Source: DAOUJI01 sp965224415
GTDB taxonomy: Bacteria > Chloroflexota > Dehalococcoidia > Lucifugimonadales > JAGWBF01
Direction of reading: 5' to 3'
Assembly (NCBI GenBank): GCA_965224415.1
Contig: CBDCZB010000001.1
Location: forward strand, 310,001 to 374,000
Length of the DNA stretch: 64,000 nt
Shown: in pieces, positions 16,359 to 25,152 of the stretch
Layout of the letters: each line of letters opens with the position of its first letter
Numbering within the stretch: the first letter of the stretch is position 1
Made by a program: the position numbers and the translations under genes
Notes under the pieces: generated by a model
Databases searched by the model: none
What the model was told of the DNA's origin: nothing
What the model saw: the letters and a program-made list of their open reading frames with translations, nothing else

Positions 16359-18026
16359 ATGCCCAGAATGACCGGCAAACAAGCCCTAGCACAAATGCTT
16401 ATGGCCGAAGGTGTCGAGTACGTGTTCGGGAACCCGGGCACTAGCGAGACTCCTCTGATGGACGCGCTGCAGGACTTTCCTGAACTGAAATACATCACCG
16501 CTCTGCAAGAAGCCTCCGCGGTGGGGATAGCTGACGGCTATGCGAGAGCCAGCGGCAAACCCGCCTTTGCCAACGTGCATATCGCCGGTGGTCTGGCCAA
16601 CGCGATAAGCATGCTCTACAACTCCTTCCGGGGAGGAACTCCTCTCGTGCTCACGGCGGGGAACTCAGACACGCGCATGTTTCTCGCAGATCCTGTTCTC
16701 TCCGGGGACTTGGTGGGCATGACGAGGCAGTACAGCAAGTGGAGCCACGAGATCATCCACGGGGCCGATGTCCCAGTTGCGGTGCGACGGGCCTTCAAGG
16801 AGGCGGTGGCCCCGCCGACGGGTCCGGTCTTTGTGAGCTTTCCCTGGGACTCTCTCGACGATGAAGCCGACGTGGAGACAGTGGCTTCATTCCCTGGCTA
16901 CCACAGGACCAGGCCTGACCCTTCGGCGGTTTCCAAAGCAGTGGAGATTTTGTCCCAAGCCGAGAACCCCATCATGGTGGTGGGAGACCGGGTGGCCCAA
17001 TCCAACGCCTTGGCCCAAGTGGTCCAGGTTGCTGAGCTGACAGGCGCCAAAGTGTTCGCCTCTTCCACGGCCGAAGTGAACTTTCCGACGAGCCACCCCC
17101 AGTTCCTCGGGGCGCTGAACTTGAACAACCCGGCTGCGGCTCGAAGGATTGCTGAGGCCGATGTTCTTCTAGCCGTAGGCGCCCCTGTCTTCTCCTCCTT
17201 CCTGTACAACCCTGAGCCTTTCGTCGGGAGCGCCACGCGGGTCATCCATATTGACAGCAGCGCCCGCGAGATAGGAAAGGTCTATCCGACGGAAGTCGGG
17301 ATGCTTTGCGACCCCGGAACCGGTCTGGCCGACCTGGCTGACGCCCTCCAAGCTGAGATGCCCGGTTCGGCCCAGGAGTCGGCCCGTTCGAGGGCCTTAA
17401 ACGTTGCACAAGAAAAGCAGAAGTCCCTGGAGGCCTTTCAAAAACGCACTCAGGACAGGTGGGACAGGTCTCCCATGAGCGTCGAGCGTATGATGGCAGA
17501 GCTCACAAGCGCTTTGCCCAAGAACACCATCATCGCCGATGAGTCAGTCACTTCAAGGGGGGCGCTCCACGGAGCGATGGACTTTGACGAGGTGGGGAGC
17601 CTCCACGGAATCACCGGAGGCGCCTTGGGTTGGGGCATGCCGGGCGCCGTTGGCATCAAGCTGGCCCAGCCTGAACGTCCCGTGGTGGCGGTCGTGGGCG
17701 ACGGAGCGTCACTCTACTCAATCCAAGCCCTGTGGACTGCGGTGCGTTACAAACTGCCCGTGGTCTGGGTGATATGCAACAACAGGGCGTACAAGGTCCT
17801 GAAGGTCAACATGGACATCTACCTGAAGGACATGATTAAGGACGAATCACGCCAAAGCCAGTACATCGGGATGGACTTCGACCCGAATCTGAACCTGGCC
17901 TCCATAGCCGAAGGGTTCGGCGTCAACTCCCGGCGAGTCGAAGACCCTGCGACTCTGCGCGCGGCCATCGAGAATGCCCTGGCCTCGGGTCAACCCTCCC
18001 TGGTCGATGTAGTCATAGAAAGCTGA
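16359..18026 (+). CDS. Thiamine-diphosphate-dependent enzyme (benzoylformate decarboxylase / acetolactate synthase-like)
   Basis: 555 residues with the three-domain ThDP fold. The PYR domain has YVFGNPGTSETPLMDAL and the catalytic Glu51 in LQEASAVGIADGYARASG; the PP domain carries the ThDP/Mg motif starting GDG (447-449) and ending VICNN. The FGNPGTSE start is closer to benzoylformate decarboxylase-like proteins than to acetolactate synthase proper. ATG 16359 is chosen over the frame open from 16299 because GGAGGGAAGC precedes it. It decarboxylates or ligates a 2-oxo acid; the exact substrate is unknown. Confidence 0.88.
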   Translation: MPRMTGKQALAQMLMAEGVEYVFGNPGTSETPLMDALQDFPELKYITALQEASAVGIADGYARASGKPAFANVHIAGGLANAISMLYNSFRGGTPLVLTAGNSDTRMFLADPVLSGDLVGMTRQYSKWSHEIIHGADVPVAVRRAFKEAVAPPTGPVFVSFPWDSLDDEADVETVASFPGYHRTRPDPSAVSKAVEILSQAENPIMVVGDRVAQSNALAQVVQVAELTGAKVFASSTAEVNFPTSHPQFLGALNLNNPAAARRIAEADVLLAVGAPVFSSFLYNPEPFVGSATRVIHIDSSAREIGKVYPTEVGMLCDPGTGLADLADALQAEMPGSAQESARSRALNVAQEKQKSLEAFQKRTQDRWDRSPMSVERMMAELTSALPKNTIIADESVTSRGALHGAMDFDEVGSLHGITGGALGWGMPGAVGIKLAQPERPVVAVVGDGASLYSIQALWTAVRYKLPVVWVICNNRAYKVLKVNMDIYLKDMIKDESRQSQYIGMDFDPNLNLASIAEGFGVNSRRVEDPATLRAAIENALASGQPSLVDVVIES

Positions 18027-18060
18027 ACGGGTCCGTTGGGAAGACGTTCGTCCCGCCCAA

Positions 18061-18430
18061 TGTCATTTCGAACGCAGCGCAGCGCTGCCTTACTTGTCGT
18101 TCCTAACGTCGCGCAGCACTGCCGCACTTGTCGTTCCTAACGCCGCGCCACCGCACCTGTCGTTCCTAACGCCGGGCCACCGCACCTGTCATTCCGAACG
18201 CCGCGCAGCGGCGTGAGGAATCTACAGTCCTTCTCTTTAAACCGGAGGCCTTAGAAACGGAGCGCCGTGGGGTAAGACCGTGTCGGTTGAATTCGACCAT
18301 GACTCCGAACGGCATTCTGAGATTCCTCGCTGCGTTCGGAATGACAGGTAGAACGCTCGGAATGACAGGTAGGGCACTCGGAACAACAGGTAGGTCGCTC
18401 GGAATGACAGGTCAGGCGTTAGGAGTGACG
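18061..18430. repeat. Palindromic intergenic element with tandemly expanded arms
   Basis: The core (18187-18346) is bounded by perfect 14-bp inverted ends TGTCATTCCGAACG / CGTTCGGAATGACA, with GAGGAATCT/AGATTCCTC further in. To its left, four more degraded copies of the TGTCxTTCC end begin at 18061, 18095, 18129 and 18158 (spacing 34, 34, 29, 29). To its right, copies ending TGACA, or a variant of it, stop at 18367, 18388, 18409 and 18430 (spacing 21 each). The element is related to the copy at 54201-54329. The whole 18027-18492 gap contains no gene. Confidence 0.85.
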
Positions 18431-18492
18431 TGGTAGGAGTACTCGGAACCACTCGCTGGAAGTTTCGCCGCAGGGTTTAAGGTCAGTACGCC

Positions 18493-18987
18493 CTAGGACA
18501 TGTCCACGTCGGCGTACCAGCGGCTCTCGTAGAAGAGCACCGGCGCTCCCGGGTCGCCCCGTTCCAGTTCCTTGACCTCTGCGATATAGATGGTGTGGTC
18601 TCCGTAGAGGTGGGAGCCGACCACTTCGCAGCTGAAGAAGACTAGCGCTTCACCTATGGATGGAAGACCCATACCCGGACTGATGGACACTTCGTAAGGG
18701 ACGTCGCCGGTCCTGTCCTCAGGTTTCCGAGCGAAATAGCGTCCTACAGCCTCTTGGTTCTGGCGTAGGACGTTCACTCCGAACTTCCCGGCTTTCTCTA
18801 TGAAACCGTAGGTGTTGGTGTTGTGGGCCACGCAAACGAGAATTAGAGGGGGCTCCAGACATACGGAGGTGAACGAATTGGCGCTCATGCCGTGTACATT
18901 GCCCTCCTCGTCCAAAGTTGTCACCACGGTCACACCCGTGGGATAGGCTCCCATGCAACTTCGGAATTCGTCGTTGGTGACCGCCAT
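18493..18987 (-). CDS. Flavin reductase-like FMN-binding split-barrel protein
   Basis: 164 residues of the flavin-reductase family. The FMN-binding start FRSCMGAYPTGVTVVTTLDEEG, SANSFTSVCLEPPLILVCV, the NVLRQNQE segment and GDHTIYIAEVKE are all present. It reduces free flavin with NAD(P)H and typically feeds a two-component monooxygenase. ATG 18987 lies in a GGACGGTGG context and begins the conserved domain; the frame stays open to 19041. Possible partners in the window are the LLM enzymes, none adjacent. Confidence 0.87.
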   Translation of the reverse strand: MAVTNDEFRSCMGAYPTGVTVVTTLDEEGNVHGMSANSFTSVCLEPPLILVCVAHNTNTYGFIEKAGKFGVNVLRQNQEAVGRYFARKPEDRTGDVPYEVSISPGMGLPSIGEALVFFSCEVVGSHLYGDHTIYIAEVKELERGDPGAPVLFYESRWYADVDMS

Positions 18988-19182
18988 ATCCACCGTCCTA
19001 TCAACTATGTGGAATTGATGATGCGCTACATTATATATCAAAAAGCTGACATGAAAAAGCTGGCCCAGCTATGCATCAACAGGGCGTCTCCAAACCAGGG
19101 GAGGGGGCGCTGTCGCCTCAGGGACCGTGGGGAGGTTATGCTATACTTGACCGCAAATTCGAGCATATCCGGGAGGACCGCG

Positions 19183-20055
19183 TTGGAAATCATCCGGTGC
19201 CTGATATTTGTCCCTGGAAACCGCAGGGACATGCTCACCAAGGCCAGGGACTTTGACGCTGACGTTATCATCGCCGACTTAGAGGACTCGGTGCCTTCCA
19301 ACGAGAAGGAGAACGCCCGCCAGGTCGTGAGCGAGATGACTCCTTCCCTGGGCGCCAAGGGCCAACGCATTATGGTGCGCATCAACTCGTTGGATACGGG
19401 GCTGAGCCGGGATGAATTGAATGAAGTCGTGGGGCCGCACCTTTACGGGATCAGCGCTGGCAAGGTGGAGTCCCCGTGGGATGTCCGGGAGTATGACCGG
19501 CTCATGTCCCAGGCTGAAACACGGGCGGGCATGACGGCGGGAACGCTGAAGCTAATCCCATGGATTGAGAATGCCAAAGCGGTGGTCAGGGCTTTCGAAA
19601 TAGCGGCCGCCTCACCCAGAGTGGTCGGCGTTGCCTTCGGTGCAGAGGACTTCGCCGATGACATGGAGATTCAGCGGACTGACCAGGGAGACGAAGTCTA
19701 TTTCCCCAGGGCATACGTCGGCACAGCGGCCAAGGCCGCCGATGTCCTGGCGTTGGACAGCCCTTACGTCAACTTCCGGGACTCCGATGGGCTCAAGGCG
19801 GATGCGGCCACTGCGTTGAAACTGGGGTTCAAGGGCAAGTTCGCCATCCACCCGTCCCAGATTGACATAATCACCGAGACGTTCAGCCCCAGCCTGGAAG
19901 AGATGGAATACGCCCGCAGGGTGCTCGAAGTGTGGAGGGAGGCGGAGGCCGCGGGCCGTGGCTCCACGTCTCTGGACGGCAAGATGGTCGACGTGCCCAT
20001 TGTGAAACGGGCGCAAAACCTTCTTGCCTTGGCCGAACGAATGTCGAAAGCGTAA
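19183..20055 (+). CDS. HpcH/HpaI aldolase / citrate lyase beta-subunit-like (CitE-like) enzyme
   Basis: 290-residue CitE-type TIM barrel cleaving or forming acyl-CoA carbon-carbon bonds. Landmarks are LIFVPGNRRDMLTKA, DVIIADLEDSVP, MVRINSLDTG, LKLIPWIENAKAVV and GVAFGAEDFADDMEI, with KFAIHPSQIDII near the end. I prefer TTG 19183: it follows GGGAGGA at 7 nt and makes the protein start MEIIRCLIFVPGN like its relatives. ATG 19138 (after GGGGAGG) is the alternative and adds 15 residues. The three following genes lie within a few bases or overlap at its end, although the fourth is on the other strand. Confidence 0.87.
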   Translation: MEIIRCLIFVPGNRRDMLTKARDFDADVIIADLEDSVPSNEKENARQVVSEMTPSLGAKGQRIMVRINSLDTGLSRDELNEVVGPHLYGISAGKVESPWDVREYDRLMSQAETRAGMTAGTLKLIPWIENAKAVVRAFEIAAASPRVVGVAFGAEDFADDMEIQRTDQGDEVYFPRAYVGTAAKAADVLALDSPYVNFRDSDGLKADAATALKLGFKGKFAIHPSQIDIITETFSPSLEEMEYARRVLEVWREAEAAGRGSTSLDGKMVDVPIVKRAQNLLALAERMSKA

Positions 20056-20067
20056 CTCGGAGACAAC

Positions 20068-20385
20068 ATGATTATAGTAACTACAAACGACATTCCGGGA
20101 CAGCGAGTTGTAAAGACCCTTGGCTCCGCCCAAGGAAGCGTGGTGCGTGTGCGCCACGTGGGAGCCGACATTATGGGCGCACTGAAGAGCCTGGTTGGCG
20201 GAGAGGTCAAGGGGTACTCCAGGTTGATGGAGGACGCTAGGGCGGAAGCCATCCAGAGGATGACGGGAGATGCGGAGGGAATGGGCGCCAACGCCGTCCT
20301 TGCCGTCAGGTTCACTACCTCCATGGTGGCCAGCGGAGCCGCCGAAATCCTGGCCTACGGCACGGCGGCGGTGGTCGAGGAATAG
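20068..20385 (+). CDS. YbjQ/UPF0145 family protein
   Basis: 105 residues matching the YbjQ pentamer fold: MIIVTTNDIPGQRVVKTLG, VRHVGADIMGALKSLVGGEV, YSRLMEDARAEAIQRM and GANAVLAVRFTTSM. This family was once called heavy-metal-binding, but its function is not established. It begins 12 nt after the CitE-like gene, and folB starts at the very next base after its stop, so the three are one transcript. Confidence 0.92.
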   Translation: MIIVTTNDIPGQRVVKTLGSAQGSVVRVRHVGADIMGALKSLVGGEVKGYSRLMEDARAEAIQRMTGDAEGMGANAVLAVRFTTSMVASGAAEILAYGTAAVVEE

Positions 20386-20748
20386 ATGGACCGTATCCTG
20401 CTCCAGGGGATGCAGTTCTACGCGCACCACGGAGTCAACCCGGAAGAGAAGGCATCGGGCCAGCGGTTTCAGGTGGATCTGGAAGCTGAGTTGGACCTGG
20501 AAGAAGCTGGAAAGACCGACGACCTCAGCCACACCGTCAACTATGCCCACCTCTACAGGACCGTCAAGGAAGTGATGGACGGTACGCCTCGTAACCTTCT
20601 TGAGGCGCTCGCTGAAAATATAGCCGCGTTGTCATTGGCCCGGTTCCCGATTCAGGCAGTGCGCGTCAAAGTCATCAAGACCAACCCGCCCATAAAAGGC
20701 TCCATCATGTCCGGGGCGGCGGTGGAGATATACCGGACCCGGGCCTAG
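20386..20748 (+). CDS. folB: Dihydroneopterin aldolase
   Basis: 120 residues; converts 7,8-dihydroneopterin to 6-hydroxymethyl-dihydropterin in folate synthesis. Typical landmarks are MDRILLQGMQFYAHHGVNPEEKASGQRFQVDLEAELDL (catalytic Glu of GVNPEE), SHTVNYAHLYRTVKEVM and the C-terminal KTNPPIKGSIMSGAAVEIYR. The ATG directly abuts the ybjQ stop codon. The last codons overlap the convergent amidohydrolase by 4 nt. Confidence 0.93.
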   Translation: MDRILLQGMQFYAHHGVNPEEKASGQRFQVDLEAELDLEEAGKTDDLSHTVNYAHLYRTVKEVMDGTPRNLLEALAENIAALSLARFPIQAVRVKVIKTNPPIKGSIMSGAAVEIYRTRA

Positions 20749-21980
20749 ACAGACAAGTTGTCTACGTAGACCTTCCCCGCCTTCATAACCATCTTGATCT
20801 TCGACCTGTCTTGCAAGATGGCTACGTCCTTTAAGGGGTCGCCCTCGATGAGCAATAGGTCGGCGGCTTTCCCCGGTTGAACAGTCCCGCTCTCTTTATC
20901 TATGCCCAGGCACTCTGCGGCCCACCCTGTGGCGGCTTGGATGACCTGCATAGGACTCATGCCCGCCGCCGCCAACAATTCCAGTTCCTGGGCGTTGTTT
21001 CCATGCAACCAACCTCCGGCGTCGGTGCCGCCCACGACCTTCACGCCCGCTTTCAGGGCAAGTTGAATGCTCTCAATATGGTGGGGTTGCAGATGTTCAG
21101 CCCGCTCTCGCCCATGGGGCGCGCCTTGTGTCCTGTGGTATACATATACGGTCAAGGTCGGGACGAAAAAGGTCCCCTGGTCAGCCATAAGCTTGAACAG
21201 GTCCGGGTCCTGGTCCAGATAGCTGCCGTGCTCGATGGAATTCGCCCCTTCCTCGACAGTCATGCGGAGGCCTGGACCTCCCAAGGCATGGCACATAGTT
21301 CGCTTGCCGTGAGCTTTTGCTTCCTGGACTAAGGCGCGAATTTCGTCCCGGCCGAACTCAACGTCTTTGGGTCCGTGGCCAGGCCAGGAGCTTGCCCCTC
21401 CCGTGGTGGCGAACTTGATTACGTCTGCTCCCACTCTCACAGCCTCACGCACACACCGGCGCACTTCGTCGGGCCCGTCGGCCACGAGCATAGGAAGCCC
21501 TGGGTTGTCCCCTAGGAGCGGACGATGCCAAGACGGGCTCCTCCGGTCTGCAAGGCCTCCCGTTGGAGAGATGGGACTGGCAGCGACAAGGAGCCGCGGC
21601 CCGTCGATAATGCCTTCTTCAACCGCATACTTGAAACCGGCGTCCAGCCATCCCGCGTCACGTACGGTTGTATATCCTGATTGCAACGTATCTTCTATGG
21701 TCTGGGCAACCCTAAGTGTGCGGAGGCTGGCAGGCTCGTCAAGCCCCCATCGCCCCGCCAAATCGTAGCCTTGCATCGCGAGGTGGTCGTGGCAGTCTAT
21801 GAGGCCCGGCAGCAGGGTGAGTCCATGTCCGTTAAAGGCCTGGGCGTCAGGCGGGACATCAACAGACGCCGTTGGTCCAACTGCTTCGATGGTCCCGTCG
21901 CTGTTGATAAGAGCCGTAGTGTTATCAACCGGGTCGGAGCCGGTCCCGTCGATTAGGCGCACGTTTGTGATGGCCAGCAT
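20745..21980 (-). CDS. Amidohydrolase, imidazolonepropionase/prolidase-like
   Basis: 411 residues of the metal-dependent amidohydrolase superfamily. Metal ligands are in LLPGLIDCHDHLAM, the Lys-carrying DVIKFATTGGA, MCHALGG, NSIEHGS and VVGGTDAGGW; the end LIEGDPLKDVAILQDRSKIKMVMKAGK is characteristic. Such enzymes hydrolyse cyclic amides or dipeptides. There is no signal peptide. It ends overlapping folB on the opposite strand. The substrate is unassigned. Confidence 0.9.
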   Translation of the reverse strand: MLAITNVRLIDGTGSDPVDNTTALINSDGTIEAVGPTASVDVPPDAQAFNGHGLTLLPGLIDCHDHLAMQGYDLAGRWGLDEPASLRTLRVAQTIEDTLQSGYTTVRDAGWLDAGFKYAVEEGIIDGPRLLVAASPISPTGGLADRRSPSWHRPLLGDNPGLPMLVADGPDEVRRCVREAVRVGADVIKFATTGGASSWPGHGPKDVEFGRDEIRALVQEAKAHGKRTMCHALGGPGLRMTVEEGANSIEHGSYLDQDPDLFKLMADQGTFFVPTLTVYVYHRTQGAPHGRERAEHLQPHHIESIQLALKAGVKVVGGTDAGGWLHGNNAQELELLAAAGMSPMQVIQAATGWAAECLGIDKESGTVQPGKAADLLLIEGDPLKDVAILQDRSKIKMVMKAGKVYVDNLSV

Positions 21981-22053
21981 GTCGTTCCCCCGCTCAGCAT
22001 GGTTTCTCTATTGTACCTTGTAGTGGCCAGTGACGCTCAGGAGTCCAAAATAG

Positions 22054-22082
22054 AAGAAGCCCCCGATTATCGGGGGCTTCTT
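22054..22082 (-). terminator. Terminator after the surface-protein gene
   Basis: Perfect 13-bp stem AAGAAGCCCCCGA/TCGGGGGCTTCTT with a 3-nt loop. On the minus strand the tail is CTATTTTGG. It lies just past the stop of the 22106-23254 gene. Confidence 0.75.
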
Positions 22083-22105
22083 ACGTTCGTCCGTCTGTTA
22101 GGGCG

Positions 22106-23254
22106 CTAAACCGTGTTGTTCCTTCTCCTGTTGGATACGTACAGGACGCCTCCGCCGACGGCTATCAAAGCTAAGCCGATAAGCAATATGGGAGCAATGG
22201 CTCCGGACAGGCTGGCGTCACCCACATCCGGCGGTTCGGGCGTCGGGGGCGGCGGCGGCGGGGGCGGGGGGTCTGTTACTCCGAACACAAAGCTGCCCAA
22301 GCCCTGAGAGGCCTGGTACGCCTGTATTGCTCCGCCTTCTCCGGCTGTCCGCTCCACCGATCCGTTGGAGTTGGCGTCGACACCGTTCAAGGCTTTCGTA
22401 AGCCGGTCTACTGCGTTGGCTATCTTACCGCGGGCCACCGTGCCATTGGCGTTTGAGACTGCTGATTCTGCGTGTGCCTGCGCCTGCTCCACCCATGCTT
22501 TGACGTTGGCCGCAGTGTCGGCAGCTTCCTGGGCCCGGAGCGCTATGTTGGTGTCGTCAGGGTCTGCCGCTGTTGCGGCTGAGGCCTGCGCCATCACCTG
22601 CTCAGCGTAACCGGCTATTCCAGGGCCGGCGGCTATCACATCTAGGACCATCTGGGAGCCGCTGCGGACATCATCCAACGAATCGGCGTCCGAGGCCATT
22701 TCAGCGTAGGCCAAAGCCATCGCTGTCTGTGCTCTCAGGCCTACCGCGGAACCCATGGGCTCACCAACGTAGAGGCCACCCTCATAGGTTGGGTTTCCTT
22801 CGGCTGAGTGGACGAGCATTTGTATTTGGGCAAAGGCATCGGCGTTGAGCGCCAAGACGTAAGGTTTGTCGTCCGACGGAGCTGGGTCTGAGTCATTGGC
22901 GGGTTCAACACTAATCACGAACGTGTGGTGTATGGACAGGATGTTGGAACCGTTGCTCGTAGCGAAGCTATGGTCGACGGCGCCGTCCGTCACTTCGAGC
23001 ACTCCGATGCTCAGGGGGCCGTCATCGGAGACAATCCAGCCCTCGTACACTGAGTCGGCGGGCAGAGCCGGGAGGTTGGACAGCTTGACGGTCAGCGTGT
23101 CGCTCAGGAGCTCGGAATAATTGGAGTCGTCACTGTCCGCGACAGTGACAGACCCTGTTACTGCCGCGTCTTGAGCCAACGCCACAGACATGGAAGCCAG
23201 GATGCCAATAAGGCCGACTATCAGAAAGATCCCGAGGGCTTTAGCCCGTGACAT
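22106..23254 (-). CDS. Secreted cell-surface protein with C-terminal membrane anchor
   Basis: 382 residues: signal peptide (LGIFLIVGLIGILASMSVALAQ), an N-terminal beta domain resembling anti-sigma-K/RskA-like extracellular modules (LSNLPALPADSVYEGWIVSD), an Ala-rich helical middle (residues about 170-300), a run of nine prolines, and a sorting-like tail with one transmembrane helix (GAIAPILLIGLALIAVGGGVLYV) ending NRRRNN. The Pro stalk and helix suggest attachment to the single membrane, facing out. No enzyme motif is visible. A ribosome site AAGGAGGCGCT precedes the ATG. Confidence 0.75.
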   Translation of the reverse strand: MSRAKALGIFLIVGLIGILASMSVALAQDAAVTGSVTVADSDDSNYSELLSDTLTVKLSNLPALPADSVYEGWIVSDDGPLSIGVLEVTDGAVDHSFATSNGSNILSIHHTFVISVEPANDSDPAPSDDKPYVLALNADAFAQIQMLVHSAEGNPTYEGGLYVGEPMGSAVGLRAQTAMALAYAEMASDADSLDDVRSGSQMVLDVIAAGPGIAGYAEQVMAQASAATAADPDDTNIALRAQEAADTAANVKAWVEQAQAHAESAVSNANGTVARGKIANAVDRLTKALNGVDANSNGSVERTAGEGGAIQAYQASQGLGSFVFGVTDPPPPPPPPPTPEPPDVGDASLSGAIAPILLIGLALIAVGGGVLYVSNRRRNNTV

Positions 23255-23513
23255 AGCGCCTCCTTAATTTAGCGGGGCCGTCCACGTTAAATAGGCCTAT
23301 CCTGTAGTATAGACCTAGATAGCGGGTTTTCGCTCACAAGCTGGTGACATAGTATAAGAGGTTTGTCTACAACTGGCAAGGGCTGAATATAGCCGGATAG
23401 GGGGAAATCGTCGAGTGTTGTGCCTCCTGGGGAAAATCGCTATGATGCTTGCGTCATCCATGCCCAGCCACGCCCAGCGGCGCAGCTCGGCAAATCCGCG
23501 CAGAGGTAATTTC

Positions 23514-25004
23514 TTGGACAACCGTTTCGACGTTGTGGTTGTGGGAGCCGGAAACGCTGCTCTCTCAGCCGCCATCGCGGCCCGTGAACAGGGAGCCAGC
23601 ACGTTGGTCCTTGAGAAGGCCCCGGAATACTTCAGAGGCGGCAACACCTATTTCACCGGAGGCGTCATCCGTTGCCCGTACAACGGCTTGGAGGAGATCA
23701 AAGCCCTCGTTCCCGACATGTCTGAGGAAGAGGAACGCTCCATCGAGGTCGGCAAGTACACCGAAAGCGACTTCTACGCAGACCTTATGAGGGTCACCAA
23801 CGGTCTCTCGGACCCGGTCATGGCCCAGCTGCTGGTGACCAGGTCCCTTCCCACCCTTCTCTGGCTCAGGGAAAAGGGTGTCCGGTACGTCCTGTCTTTC
23901 GGCAGGCAAGCCTTCAAGGTGGGAGACGTATACCGTTTCTGGGGAGGGCTGGTTATCGAAGCTGTCGGCGCCGGCAAAGGCCTCTCAGACCAGCAATTCG
24001 ATGTTGCTAATAGGATGGGGGCCAGCGTCAGGTATGCCACCAGGGCCGTCTCGCTGATTCAAGACCAGGCAGGAGATGTGTCGGGAGTCCGAGTCAAAGG
24101 GCCGGACGGGTTTGAAGACGTCGCCGCCGGAGCGGTGGTGTTGGCGTGTGGAGGGTTCGAGTCAAACGCGGAGATGCGCACCCGATATCTTGGGCCCGGC
24201 TGGGAACTGGCCAAGGTGCGGGGCATCCCGTACAACACTGGCGACGGAATACGCATGGCGCTGGATATAGGCGCCCAGGCCCACGGGCACTGGAGCGGCT
24301 GCCATGCCGTGGCATGGGACCTGAACGCTCCGCCCTACGGCGACAGAGTTGTCACCGAGCTATACCAGAAGCACTCCTACCCGCTTGGGCTTATAGTTAA
24401 CGTAGAAGGCAAGCGGTTCGTGGACGAGGGCGCGGACTTCCGAAATTACACGTACGCCATTTACGGCAAGGAGATTCTGCACCAACCCCAGGGCGTGGCG
24501 TTCCAGATATTCGATGAAAAGGTTAGGGACAAGCTGCGGGACGAGTACCGGATTCCCCAGGTGACAATGGCCTCCGCCGACACCATCGGAGAGTTGGCCG
24601 ATCGGCTGGACATCGACCGGGACGGGCTTGTTCGCACCGTGGAGGAATACAACAACGCAGTCCAAGACGGGGACTACAACCCGGCTGTCCTGGACGGAAA
24701 GAGCACAGCGGGCATAGACCCTCCCAAGTCCAACTGGGCGCTGCCCCTGGACACGCCGCCGTACATCGGCTACGCGGTGACCTGTGGAATAACCTTCACC
24801 TTCGGCGGCCTCAAGATCAATGAGCGGGGCCAGGTGCTGGACTGTGAAGAGGTCCCCATACCCGGTCTCTACTGCGCCGGGGAGATGGTGGGAGGCTTGT
24901 TCTACCACAACTACCCCGGAGGGTCTGGCCTGACCTCCGGGGCCGTGTTCGGCAAGATAGCCGGTGATAACGCCGGTGCAGACGCCTTGTCCAGCCTGGC
25001 CTAA
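23514..25004 (+). CDS. FAD-dependent dehydrogenase, tricarballylate/fumarate reductase flavoprotein family
   Basis: 496 residues. The FAD motif DVVVVGAGNAALSAAIAA starts at once; FRGGNTYFTGG, AGAVVLACGGFESN, FVDEGADFRNYTYA and the C-terminal GLYCAGEMVGGLFYHNYPGGSGLTSG follow. The combination is that of TcuA-like and 3-ketosteroid-dehydrogenase-like flavoproteins. I chose TTG 23514 after AGAGGTAATTTC because the domain begins there; the frame stays open to 23415, with ATGs at 23442, 23445 and 23460. The etfBA pair follows and could accept its electrons, which is inference. Confidence 0.85.
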   Translation: MDNRFDVVVVGAGNAALSAAIAAREQGASTLVLEKAPEYFRGGNTYFTGGVIRCPYNGLEEIKALVPDMSEEEERSIEVGKYTESDFYADLMRVTNGLSDPVMAQLLVTRSLPTLLWLREKGVRYVLSFGRQAFKVGDVYRFWGGLVIEAVGAGKGLSDQQFDVANRMGASVRYATRAVSLIQDQAGDVSGVRVKGPDGFEDVAAGAVVLACGGFESNAEMRTRYLGPGWELAKVRGIPYNTGDGIRMALDIGAQAHGHWSGCHAVAWDLNAPPYGDRVVTELYQKHSYPLGLIVNVEGKRFVDEGADFRNYTYAIYGKEILHQPQGVAFQIFDEKVRDKLRDEYRIPQVTMASADTIGELADRLDIDRDGLVRTVEEYNNAVQDGDYNPAVLDGKSTAGIDPPKSNWALPLDTPPYIGYAVTCGITFTFGGLKINERGQVLDCEEVPIPGLYCAGEMVGGLFYHNYPGGSGLTSGAVFGKIAGDNAGADALSSLA

Positions 25005-25055
25005 AAACGTCCCGGTGACCCCTTTGCCAACGCGGATTTGGGGCCGTGGAGTCGT

Positions 25056-25084
25056 TTGACACTGCCTGTGGGCGGCGCTATATT
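25056..25084 (+). promoter_or_regulatory. Near-consensus sigma70 promoter of etfBA
   Basis: Perfect TTGACA (25056-25061), a 17-nt spacer and TATATT (25079-25084), about 68 nt upstream of the etfB start. This is the best promoter in the window and separates etfBA transcription from the preceding flavoprotein gene. Confidence 0.8.
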
Positions 25085-25152
25085 CTCGATTGGCTGCCAA
25101 TGTCGCCTATCTTGTCCATCATTCCACCCTTACGGTTTTCTTAGGAGGCCCC

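Noticed and set aside
18061..18190. CRISPR-like array
   Set aside because: Units are degenerate, have no unique spacers of constant length, and belong to the inverted ends of an intergenic element; no cas genes nearby.
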